This document shows positions 51,361-60,755 of a stretch of 64,000 nucleotides of DNA, piece after piece. The notes under the pieces were generated by a model that was given only the letters and a program-made list of their open reading frames with translations, ran no database searches and was not told the origin of the DNA. How positions within the stretch are numbered: position 1 is the stretch's first letter; each line of letters starts with the position of its first letter. Position numbers and translations under genes: made by a program. This stretch comes from Candidatus Thorarchaeota archaeon. GTDB lineage: Archaea; Asgardarchaeota; Thorarchaeia; Thorarchaeales; Thorarchaeaceae. The DNA is taken from the NCBI GenBank assembly GCA_016839245.1, contig JAEOUN010000058.1:1-64000 (forward strand). The letters are read 5' to 3'.

Positions 51361-52590
51361 TTGCGAAAGACGCTACCGCATTTTCTCTTCTTTTTGGCCA
51401 TCACATGTATACTGTGGTCTACGACAATCGTGTCTGTTCAGGCTGCACCCCCTGCAGGATGGAGTGGAAACTCAGATCTATCATTTCTTCTCGAGGTAAA
51501 TGATGTGAATGCCAAGAATTCAAATTCTGCAAATCCAATTCCTGTTAATCTGACCACAGATCTATCATTATCTATTCAGATTTATACCGGTACCAATCTG
51601 ACAATCAAATCCTATACTTTTACTATGTCATATCTCAATATTCCAATCATCAATAACGTTGAGGATCTTAGTTATGGGGAAATTCCCGCAAATACAACGG
51701 CAAGTTTTCTGAATACCTCTATCCCTCTTAGTTCACTTGTTAGTTATGGTGGACTTGGTCTAGTTTCAGGTACAATTACTGGTGTTTTTTCCTTCGTATA
51801 TTCTAATTCAACCTATCCATCATTGAATTCAACTGTGAGCGAGAATTTTGTACTTCGCATTGGTGAATCTGGTGCCGCTGCAGTTATGTCAGTGAGTGGA
51901 CTTGTCACAGTCGGATTTACAGCTATGTCAATTTTCACACTAATTCTCTCATTGGATGAATTCCAGAGAGGGATTCTTGCAGCTCGTAAAATGAGAGGTG
52001 CAAAGCGCGGCTCAGACATTGGTATATTTCCTAGAGCAGTCGTATTACGACGAAAACCTAAGAAGGGCGAGAAAATTGATAGAGAAGAACTGGTACGACG
52101 TGTAACACAGGCCGCTCAAAATTCATGGGATCATAAACGATGTCCGAAATGCGGTAAAAAGTGGCAGAAGGATGCATCTAACTGCAATAAATGTGGTACT
52201 GATACCAAGGCTGCAATCTCATACTTTTCAGAAGATATTGCTGAATATGCTCCCAAAGCTCTGGCCGTGATTAAACCTAAATCAAAAATCACAGTTGGTG
52301 CACTTGGAAGACGCCTTCGATTAAAACCCGACAAGGCTGGCGCTCTTGCTGCTGCACTTGTTGATATGGGCGCTTTACAGACAAAATCAGTTAAAGTTCC
52401 ACTGAAGAAGGTCGCATTCTGCGGAATGACTCTTGCAGGTGCTTACTGGTCATTAATGCAGATGTTCTACGGTGCAACTCCAGAATGGGTCAGTATTCTT
52501 CTAAGTACGACAGCAGGTCTTATTGTATCCGTTCTTATTGGGTACTTCATGAATTTCCTTGCTCGTGTTCCCAAGCTTGGATATGATTAG
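51361..52590 (+). CDS. surface/membrane protein with a zinc ribbon inside
   Basis: A 409-residue protein that starts with TTG after AAGGAGG. It has a signal peptide (residues 1-29), an outer beta domain of about 140 residues with many Asn-x-Ser/Thr sites, a membrane helix (near 182-202), a cytoplasmic segment with RRKPKKGEKI, a zinc ribbon (CPKCGKKWQKDASNCNKC, near 258-275), and a small helix-turn-helix-like region (VGALGRRLRLKPDKAGALAAALVDMG), then two further membrane helices at the end. The mix suggests a membrane protein that contacts nucleic acid or another protein inside the cell. The family is not known to me. Confidence 0.65.
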   Translation: MRKTLPHFLFFLAITCILWSTTIVSVQAAPPAGWSGNSDLSFLLEVNDVNAKNSNSANPIPVNLTTDLSLSIQIYTGTNLTIKSYTFTMSYLNIPIINNVEDLSYGEIPANTTASFLNTSIPLSSLVSYGGLGLVSGTITGVFSFVYSNSTYPSLNSTVSENFVLRIGESGAAAVMSVSGLVTVGFTAMSIFTLILSLDEFQRGILAARKMRGAKRGSDIGIFPRAVVLRRKPKKGEKIDREELVRRVTQAAQNSWDHKRCPKCGKKWQKDASNCNKCGTDTKAAISYFSEDIAEYAPKALAVIKPKSKITVGALGRRLRLKPDKAGALAAALVDMGALQTKSVKVPLKKVAFCGMTLAGAYWSLMQMFYGATPEWVSILLSTTAGLIVSVLIGYFMNFLARVPKLGYD

Positions 52591-52604
52591 TACGATACTT
52601 ACCA

Positions 52605-52628
52605 TGGTGAGTCAGTACCGACTCACCA
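52605..52628 (+). terminator. hairpin terminator
   Basis: TGGTGAGTC (52605-52613) and GACTCACCA (52620-52628) form a perfect nine-base-pair stem with an AGTACC loop, followed by CTCTATTTATTT. It stands 15 bases after the stop of the zinc-ribbon membrane-protein gene and should end that transcript. Confidence 0.65.
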
Positions 52629-52754
52629 CTCTATTTATTTCCGGTAAGTGATTACGTGTCTGTAATTGTTACTCAACTGGTGCGTAGAACAAAAATACAA
52701 AACATCTTTCTATGATTGATTTTCATTGTCATTATCTTCAAGGATTGAATCACT

Positions 52755-53498
52755 ATGAGAAAAGAAGAGAAACAGCATATTGAATGGGAAAATGATGAAG
52801 TTCATGTCAATATTCCCTATAGCACTGCAGGAGTCGGAACAACCATTGTTCTCACATCAAAATTCACTGGAAAGCTCATGCTATTAGATATTGGAGATGG
52901 AACTCTTCGAGACCTTCTTTTCTATACTAAGAATTCAGAGTTTGTCAACGAGATTGATCTTATTGCATTATCTCATGGTCATTTTGACCATGTAGGCGGG
53001 CTTCACTCTCTTCTTGGTTTTATGAGGATGCTTCGTAGAAAACAGCCGCTTAATATTGTCATTCCCAAAGGAAGTAAGGAAGCAATTGGAATAATCAAGG
53101 GATTTAGAGAGTATTATCATGATACTCTTCCATTCAAGATATGGTATCATGAAATGACTCAGGGATCTGGGTTTGATACTGATTTCTTTAAAGTGAAGTC
53201 ATATGAAGTTGAACACTACTCTTTGGAAAACACGTCTCCTGAAGAAGATGAGATTCTTGAACCAGCATTGGGGTATCGAGTTCAAGTTGGAAACAGCATT
53301 GTAGCTTATACTGGTGATACTCGTTACTGTACCGAGGTTGAGAAGGTTGTCGATGATGCTGATTTAGCAATTATCGAAGCTACATTAAAAGAAGTAACCA
53401 AGTCCCAGCGTCGAGTTCATTTATCAAGGGAAGAAGCTAGGCAACTTGGGCAACGTGCTAAGGAGTATGTTTTGATCCATCAAATACCTGATCTCTAA
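52755..53498 (+). CDS. metallo-beta-lactamase-fold hydrolase
   Basis: A 247-residue MBL-fold protein. Metal motifs: SHGHFDHVGG (HxHxDH at 74-79), the later H-Y-S region near 156, D in AYTGDTRY (near 190) and the last histidine in VLIHQIP. The length and the G-V-G-T-T-I/V-x-L start resemble the RNase Z/ribonuclease-Z-like group, but the RNase Z arm (GP-rich) is not seen, so another phosphodiester or thioester hydrolase is possible. The gene is convergent with the phosphate permease gene. Confidence 0.85.
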   Translation: MRKEEKQHIEWENDEVHVNIPYSTAGVGTTIVLTSKFTGKLMLLDIGDGTLRDLLFYTKNSEFVNEIDLIALSHGHFDHVGGLHSLLGFMRMLRRKQPLNIVIPKGSKEAIGIIKGFREYYHDTLPFKIWYHEMTQGSGFDTDFFKVKSYEVEHYSLENTSPEEDEILEPALGYRVQVGNSIVAYTGDTRYCTEVEKVVDDADLAIIEATLKEVTKSQRRVHLSREEARQLGQRAKEYVLIHQIPDL

Positions 53499-53508
53499 CC
53501 TAGTGATC

Positions 53509-54537
53509 TTAGATGAATAGATGAATAATCCAAAATACTCCTACTGCAAATACTGCAGAGATTGGTACAGTAACAATCCAAGATATCAGGATATCTTTCA
53601 CTTGTTTCATCTGGATTGGAGTTTCTGCAATCCACCCCACAGCAATTAGTGCAGCAACGAGGACATGAGTCCCACTCAATGGCAGTCCAAGAAGAGTGCC
53701 TACGAACATAATGACTGATACCGAGATACTTGCTGCTAGAGCAGATGTTGGTGATAGTGTCACTACCTCTGTCGCCAGAGTTCTAATCACCTTCCGACCT
53801 ACTACAATAAGACCCAACGCCATCCCAATACCTCCGACAAGTAATGGAATGAGATACTTTGGAAAAGTAATGATACCAAGATTATAGACACCCGTGAAAT
53901 CGGGGAGAACCACAAGAGGTGCAATGGCATTTGCCACATCATTTCCTCCCCTACTCAATGATGTCAATATTAGAAATCCTGCAAGAAGATATGACGCAAT
54001 CCTCTCTTGTCTTTCATAATCTGTGAATCCTTTCGCTCTCTTTTGTAGCCGTCGTACTAATGCAAAAATTCCTGCGGCAAATAAGAATCCAATTATGGGT
54101 GATAGAATCCACCCAACGAACACCTCTAATACGACAAACCAATCAACAACATTGACACCCCAATCAGAATAACCCATTAGTGGAGCAGATATTGCTACAC
54201 CAATTACTGAACCTACAATACATTGAGTTGTACTAATTGGCAATCCTTTGGACAACGATGCAATAAGAAGCCAGATTGCCATAGATATCAATATGGCAAA
54301 GACCATGTCTATGCTCATTTCCATACCACTAACCAGGCCAGATCCTACTTTTTCGGACACGTTACTTCCAAGAGCAGCTGCTCCAATGATAGTAATGATG
54401 CCGCCTATGGCAACCGCGGTTCGAACCGTGAACACCTTTGCTCCGACAGCCGGAGCCATAGCCTCATCATTTCCTCCGATTGAGAAAGCTACGAGGAAAC
54501 TGATAACGAGCAAGACTCCTAGAAGAAAAAGCTCCAC
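53509..54537 (-). CDS. pit: inorganic phosphate transporter (PiT family)
   Basis: A 342-residue membrane protein with about ten helices. Two family signature repeats are present: SIGGNDEAMAPAVGAKVF near the N-terminus and SRGGNDVANAIAPLVVL near residue 205. PiT proteins co-transport phosphate with H+ or Na+. It lies 17 bases after the DUF47 gene, its usual partner. The operon is convergent with the MBL-fold gene. The length is typical for a short archaeal PiT. Confidence 0.95.
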   Translation of the reverse strand: MELFLLGVLLVISFLVAFSIGGNDEAMAPAVGAKVFTVRTAVAIGGIITIIGAAALGSNVSEKVGSGLVSGMEMSIDMVFAILISMAIWLLIASLSKGLPISTTQCIVGSVIGVAISAPLMGYSDWGVNVVDWFVVLEVFVGWILSPIIGFLFAAGIFALVRRLQKRAKGFTDYERQERIASYLLAGFLILTSLSRGGNDVANAIAPLVVLPDFTGVYNLGIITFPKYLIPLLVGGIGMALGLIVVGRKVIRTLATEVVTLSPTSALAASISVSVIMFVGTLLGLPLSGTHVLVAALIAVGWIAETPIQMKQVKDILISWIVTVPISAVFAVGVFWIIHLFI

Positions 54538-54554
54538 GTGGATAGACCCTCCAT

Positions 54555-55217
54555 CTAAGCATGTTTCACTGCCAATGCACGAATGAAATCGCCTGTTTCT
54601 TCACTTGTGATAGCTACTTTCAGTATTCTCTCTGATATCGCACGAAACAGAATGACTTCTTTTGCATCATACTTATCTTCATTGAATAATTCCTTTAAAA
54701 GTTCAAATTGAAGGTCTCTTGCCTCTTCTCTCACCTTATCAACTTTCAAGGTGTAGTCAACGGATTTTTCGAAATCTTCGAAAAGATACTTGATTGCATC
54801 CTGCAGATAATCTGTGCATATCCAACTTTTTTCTGCAATTTTATGAATTTGATCTGGTGGTTTGAATTTTCTACCAATAAGCATCATCCTTACAGCATCT
54901 TCAGATGCGTCGATGACACTGTCCATGTGAATTACAAGTCGATGTCTATCTTGAGCTTGCTGGGGAAGATATGCTCGCTTTGAGAATATTTTTTCAAATA
55001 ACTCATCCTTGATTTTATCCCCTTGTCGTTCGAGAGTAATGATTTCTGATTCAAGTTCATGAAGGTGATCCGTCTTTTCCTCAAGCCAATCATCCGCACA
55101 GACATGTAGTTTTGCGCTGGCTGACTGCAATATCTTACTTAGTTTTAGGAGTAACTTATCAGCTTCTTTTTGGAGTTCCTTATCACCTAAACCCAGTATC
55201 TTCGAAAATGTGTCCAT
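54555..55217 (-). CDS. DUF47 PhoU-like regulator of the PiT transporter
   Basis: About 220 residues, all-helical like PhoU. The N-terminal helices, the R-Q-G-D-K-I-K-D-E-L-F-E-K-I segment and the I-D-S-V-I-D-A-S-E-D-A-V-R motif are as in DUF47 proteins that sit next to PiT transporters and regulate them. ATG 55217 has GGAG nine bases upstream; the GTG at 55232 is embedded in that region. It is the first gene of the phosphate operon. Confidence 0.9.
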   Translation of the reverse strand: MDTFSKILGLGDKELQKEADKLLLKLSKILQSASAKLHVCADDWLEEKTDHLHELESEIITLERQGDKIKDELFEKIFSKRAYLPQQAQDRHRLVIHMDSVIDASEDAVRMMLIGRKFKPPDQIHKIAEKSWICTDYLQDAIKYLFEDFEKSVDYTLKVDKVREEARDLQFELLKELFNEDKYDAKEVILFRAISERILKVAITSEETGDFIRALAVKHA

Positions 55218-55310
55218 AGTAGCATTCTCCACTCTACAGTCTTACAATATTAAGATACGAACAATGAATGATATTCAAGGTAGCAAATAGACCTTTGGTA
55301 TCCTTTCATC

Positions 55311-57098
55311 TTAGTCTTCTGTTTCAATATCTGCCTTTATTCTTAGAATACCAGCACCAATTTTTTCTTGTTTGAGAATCTTGAATTTACCAAGCACTCC
55401 TGTTCGCTCGACATGAGGCCCCCCACATAATTCCATACTAAAGGAATCTACTTTATAGACCGAAACAATTTCTCCATAATTCTCTTTGAAGAAGGCTAAT
55501 GCTCCCTTATCAATTGCCTCATCATAAGGCATGAAGGAACGCTCAACTGCAACATCTTTCGAGATTGTATCATTAACTAAATCTTCTACTTTCTTTATCT
55601 CTTCGGCTGTCATTTTTCTTGGGAATGTGAAATCGAACCTGAGTCTCTCCTCGGTAATATTGCTACCGTTCTGTTGCACAGTGTTTCCCAAGACCTTTCT
55701 GAGTGCAGCTTGTAAAAGGTGAGTTGCAGTGTGGAGCTTGGTTATTTTCTCAGTGTGATCTGCAAGACCGCCTTTGAATTTTCCTTGAGTTGCCGTTCTA
55801 GATAGTTCACGATGCTCTTCAAACTCTTTTGTAAACTCATCCATGTCAATGGCAATCCCTTTCTCCCTTGCAAGGTCTCTCGTCATCTCAAGGGGTAGTC
55901 CAAAGCTTGTAAATAGAAGGAATGCGTCTTTACCTGTGATAGTCCCTGTATCTTCATAGATTTTGTCGAACTTATGTAATGCTTTTTTCAATGTGTTTCT
56001 GAATTTCTTTTCCTCTGCTTCAAGATTTTTGAGTATGAAGTCTTTGTTTCTTTGAACTTCATCATAGATGTCCTTGAACATGTCAACTACAATGTCAGTG
56101 AGCCCAACCATGAATCCTTTTCCTATCTCCAATCTATCTGCTGCGTGAATTGCTTTCCTTAGAAGGCGTCGCACAATATAGCCCTGTTCCACATTTGATG
56201 GTGCGATTTTTCTGTCATCCGCCATTATCATAATTGCTGATCTAACATGATCTGCAATAATTCTGATTAATGTGTCATCATGTTCGGAGAACACTTTCTT
56301 TAATGAAATGCCTTTGATGTATTCAATTAGGGGTACGAATGCTTCTGTATCAAAGACTGATGGGACTCCCTGTAGCATGGCCGCAGTTCTTTCAACTCCC
56401 ATTCCAGTATCTATACTCTGTTGTTTGAGTGGTGTGTAGACTCCTTCCTCGCTTTTGAAATACATCATAAACACATCATTCCAGACCTCTACGAAATGGC
56501 CACAATTGCAACCTGGTCTGCAGTCTGGAGAACACTTGGGTATCTCATCGACATCAATGAACATCTCAGAGCAAGGCCCACAGGGACCACTATTTCCTGC
56601 AATCCACCAATTATCATTTTTTCCAAGGAAGTATATCCTGTGTTCAGGTATTCCCATACTTCTCCAAGCATTTGCTGCCTCATCATCTCTAGGCGAGTCT
56701 TCATCTCCTGCAAACACTGTGACCGAAAGTTTCGCAGGATCAAAACCTAGGTACTTGTTCGATGTAAGGAATTCGTAGCTCCATGTAATAGCCTGTTTTT
56801 TCCAGTAATCCCCAAGACTCCAATTTCCTAACATCTCAAAGAATGTGAGGTGAGTTGTATCACCGACATCATCAATATCTGTAGTGCGTAAGCATTTCTG
56901 AACGTTGGTCAGTCGTTTACCTTGGGGATGAGGTTGTCCTAGGAGATATGGTACAAGAGGATGCATACCTGCAGAGGTAAAGAGTGCTGAAGGATCATCT
57001 TCTGGAATCAGTGATGCAGAAGCAATGATAGCATGTCCTCTCTCTTTAAAATATTCCAAATACATGCTTCGTAGTTCACTGATTTTCATATTTTCCAT
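55311..57098 (-). CDS. alaS: alanyl-tRNA synthetase, short bacterial-type form
   Basis: A 595-residue enzyme that charges tRNA-Ala. The catalytic domain starts with LRSMYLEYFKERGH and has HLTFFEMLGNWSLGDY; the editing domain has H456-x3-H460 (HTATH) and C558/H562 (CGGPHVERTG). It stops right after the editing domain: the C-Ala/DHHA1 region of usual AlaRS (850-900 residues) is missing. The sequence, including the Cys-rich insert CSPDCRPGCNCGH (189-201), matches the short bacterial form I remember from candidate-phyla bacteria, and lacks archaeal hallmarks. This suggests lateral transfer. It is the only essential translation gene in the window. Confidence 0.9.
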   Translation of the reverse strand: MENMKISELRSMYLEYFKERGHAIIASASLIPEDDPSALFTSAGMHPLVPYLLGQPHPQGKRLTNVQKCLRTTDIDDVGDTTHLTFFEMLGNWSLGDYWKKQAITWSYEFLTSNKYLGFDPAKLSVTVFAGDEDSPRDDEAANAWRSMGIPEHRIYFLGKNDNWWIAGNSGPCGPCSEMFIDVDEIPKCSPDCRPGCNCGHFVEVWNDVFMMYFKSEEGVYTPLKQQSIDTGMGVERTAAMLQGVPSVFDTEAFVPLIEYIKGISLKKVFSEHDDTLIRIIADHVRSAIMIMADDRKIAPSNVEQGYIVRRLLRKAIHAADRLEIGKGFMVGLTDIVVDMFKDIYDEVQRNKDFILKNLEAEEKKFRNTLKKALHKFDKIYEDTGTITGKDAFLLFTSFGLPLEMTRDLAREKGIAIDMDEFTKEFEEHRELSRTATQGKFKGGLADHTEKITKLHTATHLLQAALRKVLGNTVQQNGSNITEERLRFDFTFPRKMTAEEIKKVEDLVNDTISKDVAVERSFMPYDEAIDKGALAFFKENYGEIVSVYKVDSFSMELCGGPHVERTGVLGKFKILKQEKIGAGILRIKADIETED

Positions 57099-57179
57099 CT
57101 CACTAAATGCAGGACTAGCATTTGCAATTCACGACTGATTTTAATGCTTTCGAAGGATACCTGCATTCCTTTGCGATAT

Positions 57180-57677
57180 CTATGTCAATATTAGACCTGT
57201 CGGTGTCATTCTATATCTTCGAAGTCTATTTGGCACCCAAGGATATCTCTCAATCCAATCCAAAAACCTGTCATTGGAAATAATATCTGCATTCATCTCT
57301 TGAGCAATTTGAATGATTTTTAGGTCATCGTTTATTCCACGAGGTGCAGTAATGACTTGAGCTTCTGATATGAAAGTGTTCAGTGTATCTATTTTATCAA
57401 TTACATGACGGAGAGCAGCAGATATAACAAAAACCGGTTTGTATCCACCAGTAGTCAAGCTATTATATGCAAGTAGGAGATTTTTCACCTGTGGTTGTCC
57501 ATCTTGTGAGAAATGATACGCAATATTATTACCATCTATGATGACCTTACGATATCTCTTTCTTAGGCTTGTTTCCTTTTTTGAATGATTTTTTTCTCTA
57601 CATCTACGAATGTGCTCATCAAGGATATCCCTGCTAAAGAGGGTATCACAATACGGACATCTGACTCGTTTAGGCAA
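57180..57677 (-). CDS. zinc-finger plus NYN (Zc3h12a-like) ribonuclease
   Basis: A 165-residue protein. The N-terminal zinc finger is C7-PY-C10 then H22-x3-C26. After a basic linker comes an NYN/PIN-like domain: V-I-I-D-G-N-N-I-A-Y (catalytic D48), then I-N-D-D-L-K-I-I-Q-I-A with acidic residues, and I-I-S-N-D-R-F-L-D-W near 120. This is the Zc3h12a (Regnase)-like type that cleaves RNA in eukaryotes. In archaea its substrates are unknown. TTG is the start. It stands beside the alanyl-tRNA synthetase, suggesting RNA-related work, but this may be chance. Confidence 0.8.
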   Translation of the reverse strand: MPKRVRCPYCDTLFSRDILDEHIRRCREKNHSKKETSLRKRYRKVIIDGNNIAYHFSQDGQPQVKNLLLAYNSLTTGGYKPVFVISAALRHVIDKIDTLNTFISEAQVITAPRGINDDLKIIQIAQEMNADIISNDRFLDWIERYPWVPNRLRRYRMTPTGLILT

Positions 57678-57889
57678 TAGACTTCACTCTGTTTTTTATA
57701 CGATTTTCTTTTACAGCATGGCGTTTAAAAATAGGGCCTTTAATGAAGCAATCTCTTGAACTCAAATTTGCGCATTTCTGCTTTATACTAAAAACTGTTA
57801 AGGAAATTTTACTAAATGGATATGGCGTCTTGTTTCCGCTGTGTCTTCCTCCCGGTGGTCATATGTCGGAGGCTGGACGCCTCTAATTT

Positions 57890-59236
57890 TCATATTATAA
57901 ACGACATCAGAATTAGCCATCCTGTACCGATGAGAAGGTGGATTAGAGCCAATGGCGTAGCAATCTTAGCAAATGCTTTGAAACTGATAGGATCGTGTTC
58001 TTTCTCTGACATCGCCAATGCAAGTAAGTTTGCTGGAGCACCAATTGGCAGAATATAACCTCCTACATTGACTGCAAACACTAGAATGGCTGGAAACACA
58101 GGTGTCAATGTTGCTAGAGTTGCTGCGATGGGTGAGAGGACAATTGAAACTGGTATGTTATCTATAACTGAAGAGAGTAACGCAGGTACCCAGACTAGGA
58201 AGACAACGGCACCACCAAGGTTTCCTGCTACTATTCCTGTTACCGCTGTCCCAATATCTCCAATGAATCCAACAATGTCTAAAGCAGCAACAAGTCCGAA
58301 GATACCAATGAGGAAGAACACAGTATTCCAATTAATCTCTGCTAAGATGTCTTCAACACGTCCCCGTGTCATCAGTAAAACAATGAAGGCTACTATTATT
58401 GCCACGAGTGGTGGTTCCAGACCTGAGCCTTGTCCAAAGGTAAATGCTAGTGTAAGTATTGCTATTGCTATGAGTGAAATGTAAAAATCGCTTTTGGATC
58501 GTATCATATGTTGAGGTGATACTACAAATACTTCGTCTACAATCTCTTCACTGGTATCACACAATTGCTTCTTGAACACTCTTTGTAGGATAAACAGTGT
58601 AACAATCAATAGCATTACCGAAAGTGGCATCATTACAAGAAATAGGAATCCTGCATTGAAGCTTACAACGCCTGCTTGGTAGACTCTTTCAGCGATAACA
58701 AGATTTGGTACAGCTCCAACCACTGAAGGGATTGATGCAAAGTTTGATGTTATTGCCTCTGTAATGAGGAATGGTTTGAAATCAAGCTCTAATGCCTTAC
58801 AGACTTCAATTGTAAGTGGTCCCATTATCAACATTGTTGAGGTTGTATCGAATACAATTGAAACAAAAAAGACAAAGACGATAAAGACAGTGAATAACCT
58901 ACTTGTATTACCCCCTGTGGGCTTAGCAAGTGTCAACGCGATATATTGAAACATTCCCGAGTGTCCAGCTACAGATACAATCGCCATCATTGACACAAGA
59001 AAGAGAATCGTACTCCATTCAATATTTTCAACTAGATGAGTAAAACTGACACCAAAACCACCTAATGCCAGTGATGCCCACAGAGCCAATCCTGCAAAAC
59101 CCATACCCGTCATCGACATAGCTGCTCTGTTTACTTTCTCGCTTGATATGGCAAGATAGGTACCAATGAAGATTAAAATGACGAATGTTCCAATGGGTTC
59201 TTGCATGGGTTCACAACATTCTCTTGTTTGTATCAT
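57890..59236 (-). CDS. NhaD/ArsB-type (SLC13-like) ion transporter
   Basis: A 448-residue permease with about eleven helices of the ion-transporter superfamily. Family blocks: F-D-T-T-S-T-M-L-I-M-G-P (helix 4), S-I-P-S-V-V-G-A-V-P-N-L-V-I-A, and V-G-G-Y-I-L-P-I-G-A-P-A-N-L-L-A in the second half. These features occur in NhaD Na+/H+ antiporters and arsenite or citrate permeases. The substrate cannot be told from sequence; no arsenic gene is near. It is followed (in gene direction) by a long gap and preceded by a close paralog. Confidence 0.85.
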   Translation of the reverse strand: MIQTRECCEPMQEPIGTFVILIFIGTYLAISSEKVNRAAMSMTGMGFAGLALWASLALGGFGVSFTHLVENIEWSTILFLVSMMAIVSVAGHSGMFQYIALTLAKPTGGNTSRLFTVFIVFVFFVSIVFDTTSTMLIMGPLTIEVCKALELDFKPFLITEAITSNFASIPSVVGAVPNLVIAERVYQAGVVSFNAGFLFLVMMPLSVMLLIVTLFILQRVFKKQLCDTSEEIVDEVFVVSPQHMIRSKSDFYISLIAIAILTLAFTFGQGSGLEPPLVAIIVAFIVLLMTRGRVEDILAEINWNTVFFLIGIFGLVAALDIVGFIGDIGTAVTGIVAGNLGGAVVFLVWVPALLSSVIDNIPVSIVLSPIAATLATLTPVFPAILVFAVNVGGYILPIGAPANLLALAMSEKEHDPISFKAFAKIATPLALIHLLIGTGWLILMSFII

Positions 59237-59269
59237 GCCGCTATATTAATGCATAGACCACACTATCAA

Positions 59270-60670
59270 TTAGAACCCTAATAACAAATTAATCAATAAT
59301 AGATAGCCAGTACCGATTGCGAGATGGATAAAGCCAAGAATTGTCCCAATCTTCACGAATTCTATAAATGGAATTGGATCATGTTCTGCCTCAGAGAGAC
59401 CGATTGCCACCATGTTGGCTGGAGAGCCAAGTGGTGTGAAGATGTACCCTCCAATATTGACTGCAAAGACTAGAGCTAAGGGAATAACTGGGGAAAGGAC
59501 TGCTAAATTCTCGGCAATTGGAGCAAGTACAGCTGAAACAGGTAGATTATCAAGGAATGCTGAAAGCATAGCCGGTATCCAGACTAAGAACACTGTTGCA
59601 AATGCTGGATCGTTGCCAATGACCAATCCTATGCCATCACCAATGGCATCTATTATTCCAGTTATACTGAGTGCTCCTACCAAACCAAAGAGTCCAACAA
59701 GAAAGAAGACAGTAGGCCATCCGACCCTATTCAGGAACTCGTTAGCTCTTTCATGAGCCAGCAGAAGCAAGAATCCTGCAATGATAAGGGCAATCATGGA
59801 AGGGACAACTTCGAATATAGGTCCTATTGCAAATCCAATTACAAGCATAACTATTGCGGCCGCAGAGATATTGAAGTCCCATCGATCCTTGATCATGGTT
59901 GCTGGATCAATAGAAAACACTGCATCTGCTCTATGTTCTTCAGTCACACCAAACGTTGTCCCATACCATTTTAGAAGAATTGGCAGACTCACTAGAAAGA
60001 GAATGATAGAAAGTGGCATAAATACAATAAATAGAAATCCTACATTCAAACCGGTACGTCCGGCAATTACAAGATTGGGTACTGCACCTACAATAGACGG
60101 AATTGATGAGAAATTACATACTATTGCTTCAGACACAAGGAATGGTTTGAAATCCACCTCTAAGGCTTTGCATATCTCGATTGTTAGAGGTGCTGCAATA
60201 AGCATTGTTGAAGTTGTGTCAAAAAACAAGCTGATTGCTGAAACGAAGACTAGGAATGTTATGAACAGCTGTTTATGATCTCCTTGACTTCTGGTTGCAA
60301 TCCTTAGTGCGATATACTGGAACAAACCCGAAGATGCAGCAACTGATACGATAATGCTCATTGCTATAATGAAAATAATTGTCGTCCACTCTATATGTTC
60401 AATTAAGGTGGTAAATTCCACGCCCCCTTGGATTCCCATCTCGAATGCAACAAATAGAACTACACCAGCTATAGCTACACCCAATAGAGACATAGCAGTT
60501 CGATTTATTTTCTCTGTAGAGATGAGTACATATGTACCAACAAAAACAACGATGATTGCTCCGGGTACATTATGATAGATTACTGTCATTACAAGTGCAA
60601 CAACAATCATGATTACAGAACAAACGGTTGCTATTACTTCCCATCCCGGTCTATGCATCGCTGTAATCAC
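59270..60670 (-). CDS. NhaD/ArsB-type (SLC13-like) ion transporter, paralog
   Basis: A 466-residue paralog of the permease at 57890, 33 bases upstream of it. It has the same helix order and motifs (FDTTSTMLIAAPLTIEICKALEVDFKPFL, SSIPSIVGAVPNLVIAGR, GGYIFTPLGSPANMVAIGLSEAEHDPI). An added N-terminal helix makes it longer. The pair arose by tandem duplication and may act as two separate transporters or a hetero-oligomer. GTG at 60670 is the annotated start; ATG 60658 is possible. Confidence 0.85.
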   Translation of the reverse strand: MITAMHRPGWEVIATVCSVIMIVVALVMTVIYHNVPGAIIVVFVGTYVLISTEKINRTAMSLLGVAIAGVVLFVAFEMGIQGGVEFTTLIEHIEWTTIIFIIAMSIIVSVAASSGLFQYIALRIATRSQGDHKQLFITFLVFVSAISLFFDTTSTMLIAAPLTIEICKALEVDFKPFLVSEAIVCNFSSIPSIVGAVPNLVIAGRTGLNVGFLFIVFMPLSIILFLVSLPILLKWYGTTFGVTEEHRADAVFSIDPATMIKDRWDFNISAAAIVMLVIGFAIGPIFEVVPSMIALIIAGFLLLLAHERANEFLNRVGWPTVFFLVGLFGLVGALSITGIIDAIGDGIGLVIGNDPAFATVFLVWIPAMLSAFLDNLPVSAVLAPIAENLAVLSPVIPLALVFAVNIGGYIFTPLGSPANMVAIGLSEAEHDPIPFIEFVKIGTILGFIHLAIGTGYLLLINLLLGF

Positions 60671-60755
60671 ATCATTATATTCTATACTATCGAGCTGCTA
60701 TGGCAGCGCAAATGATGTCATTGTACCTCCTACTCATTAATTTGTCGTCAGGCAA

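Noticed and set aside
58068..60278. Several long rightward frames opposite the two ion-transporter genes
   Set aside because: They are antisense to genes with clear membrane-protein composition; translations are Thr/Pro-rich shadows.
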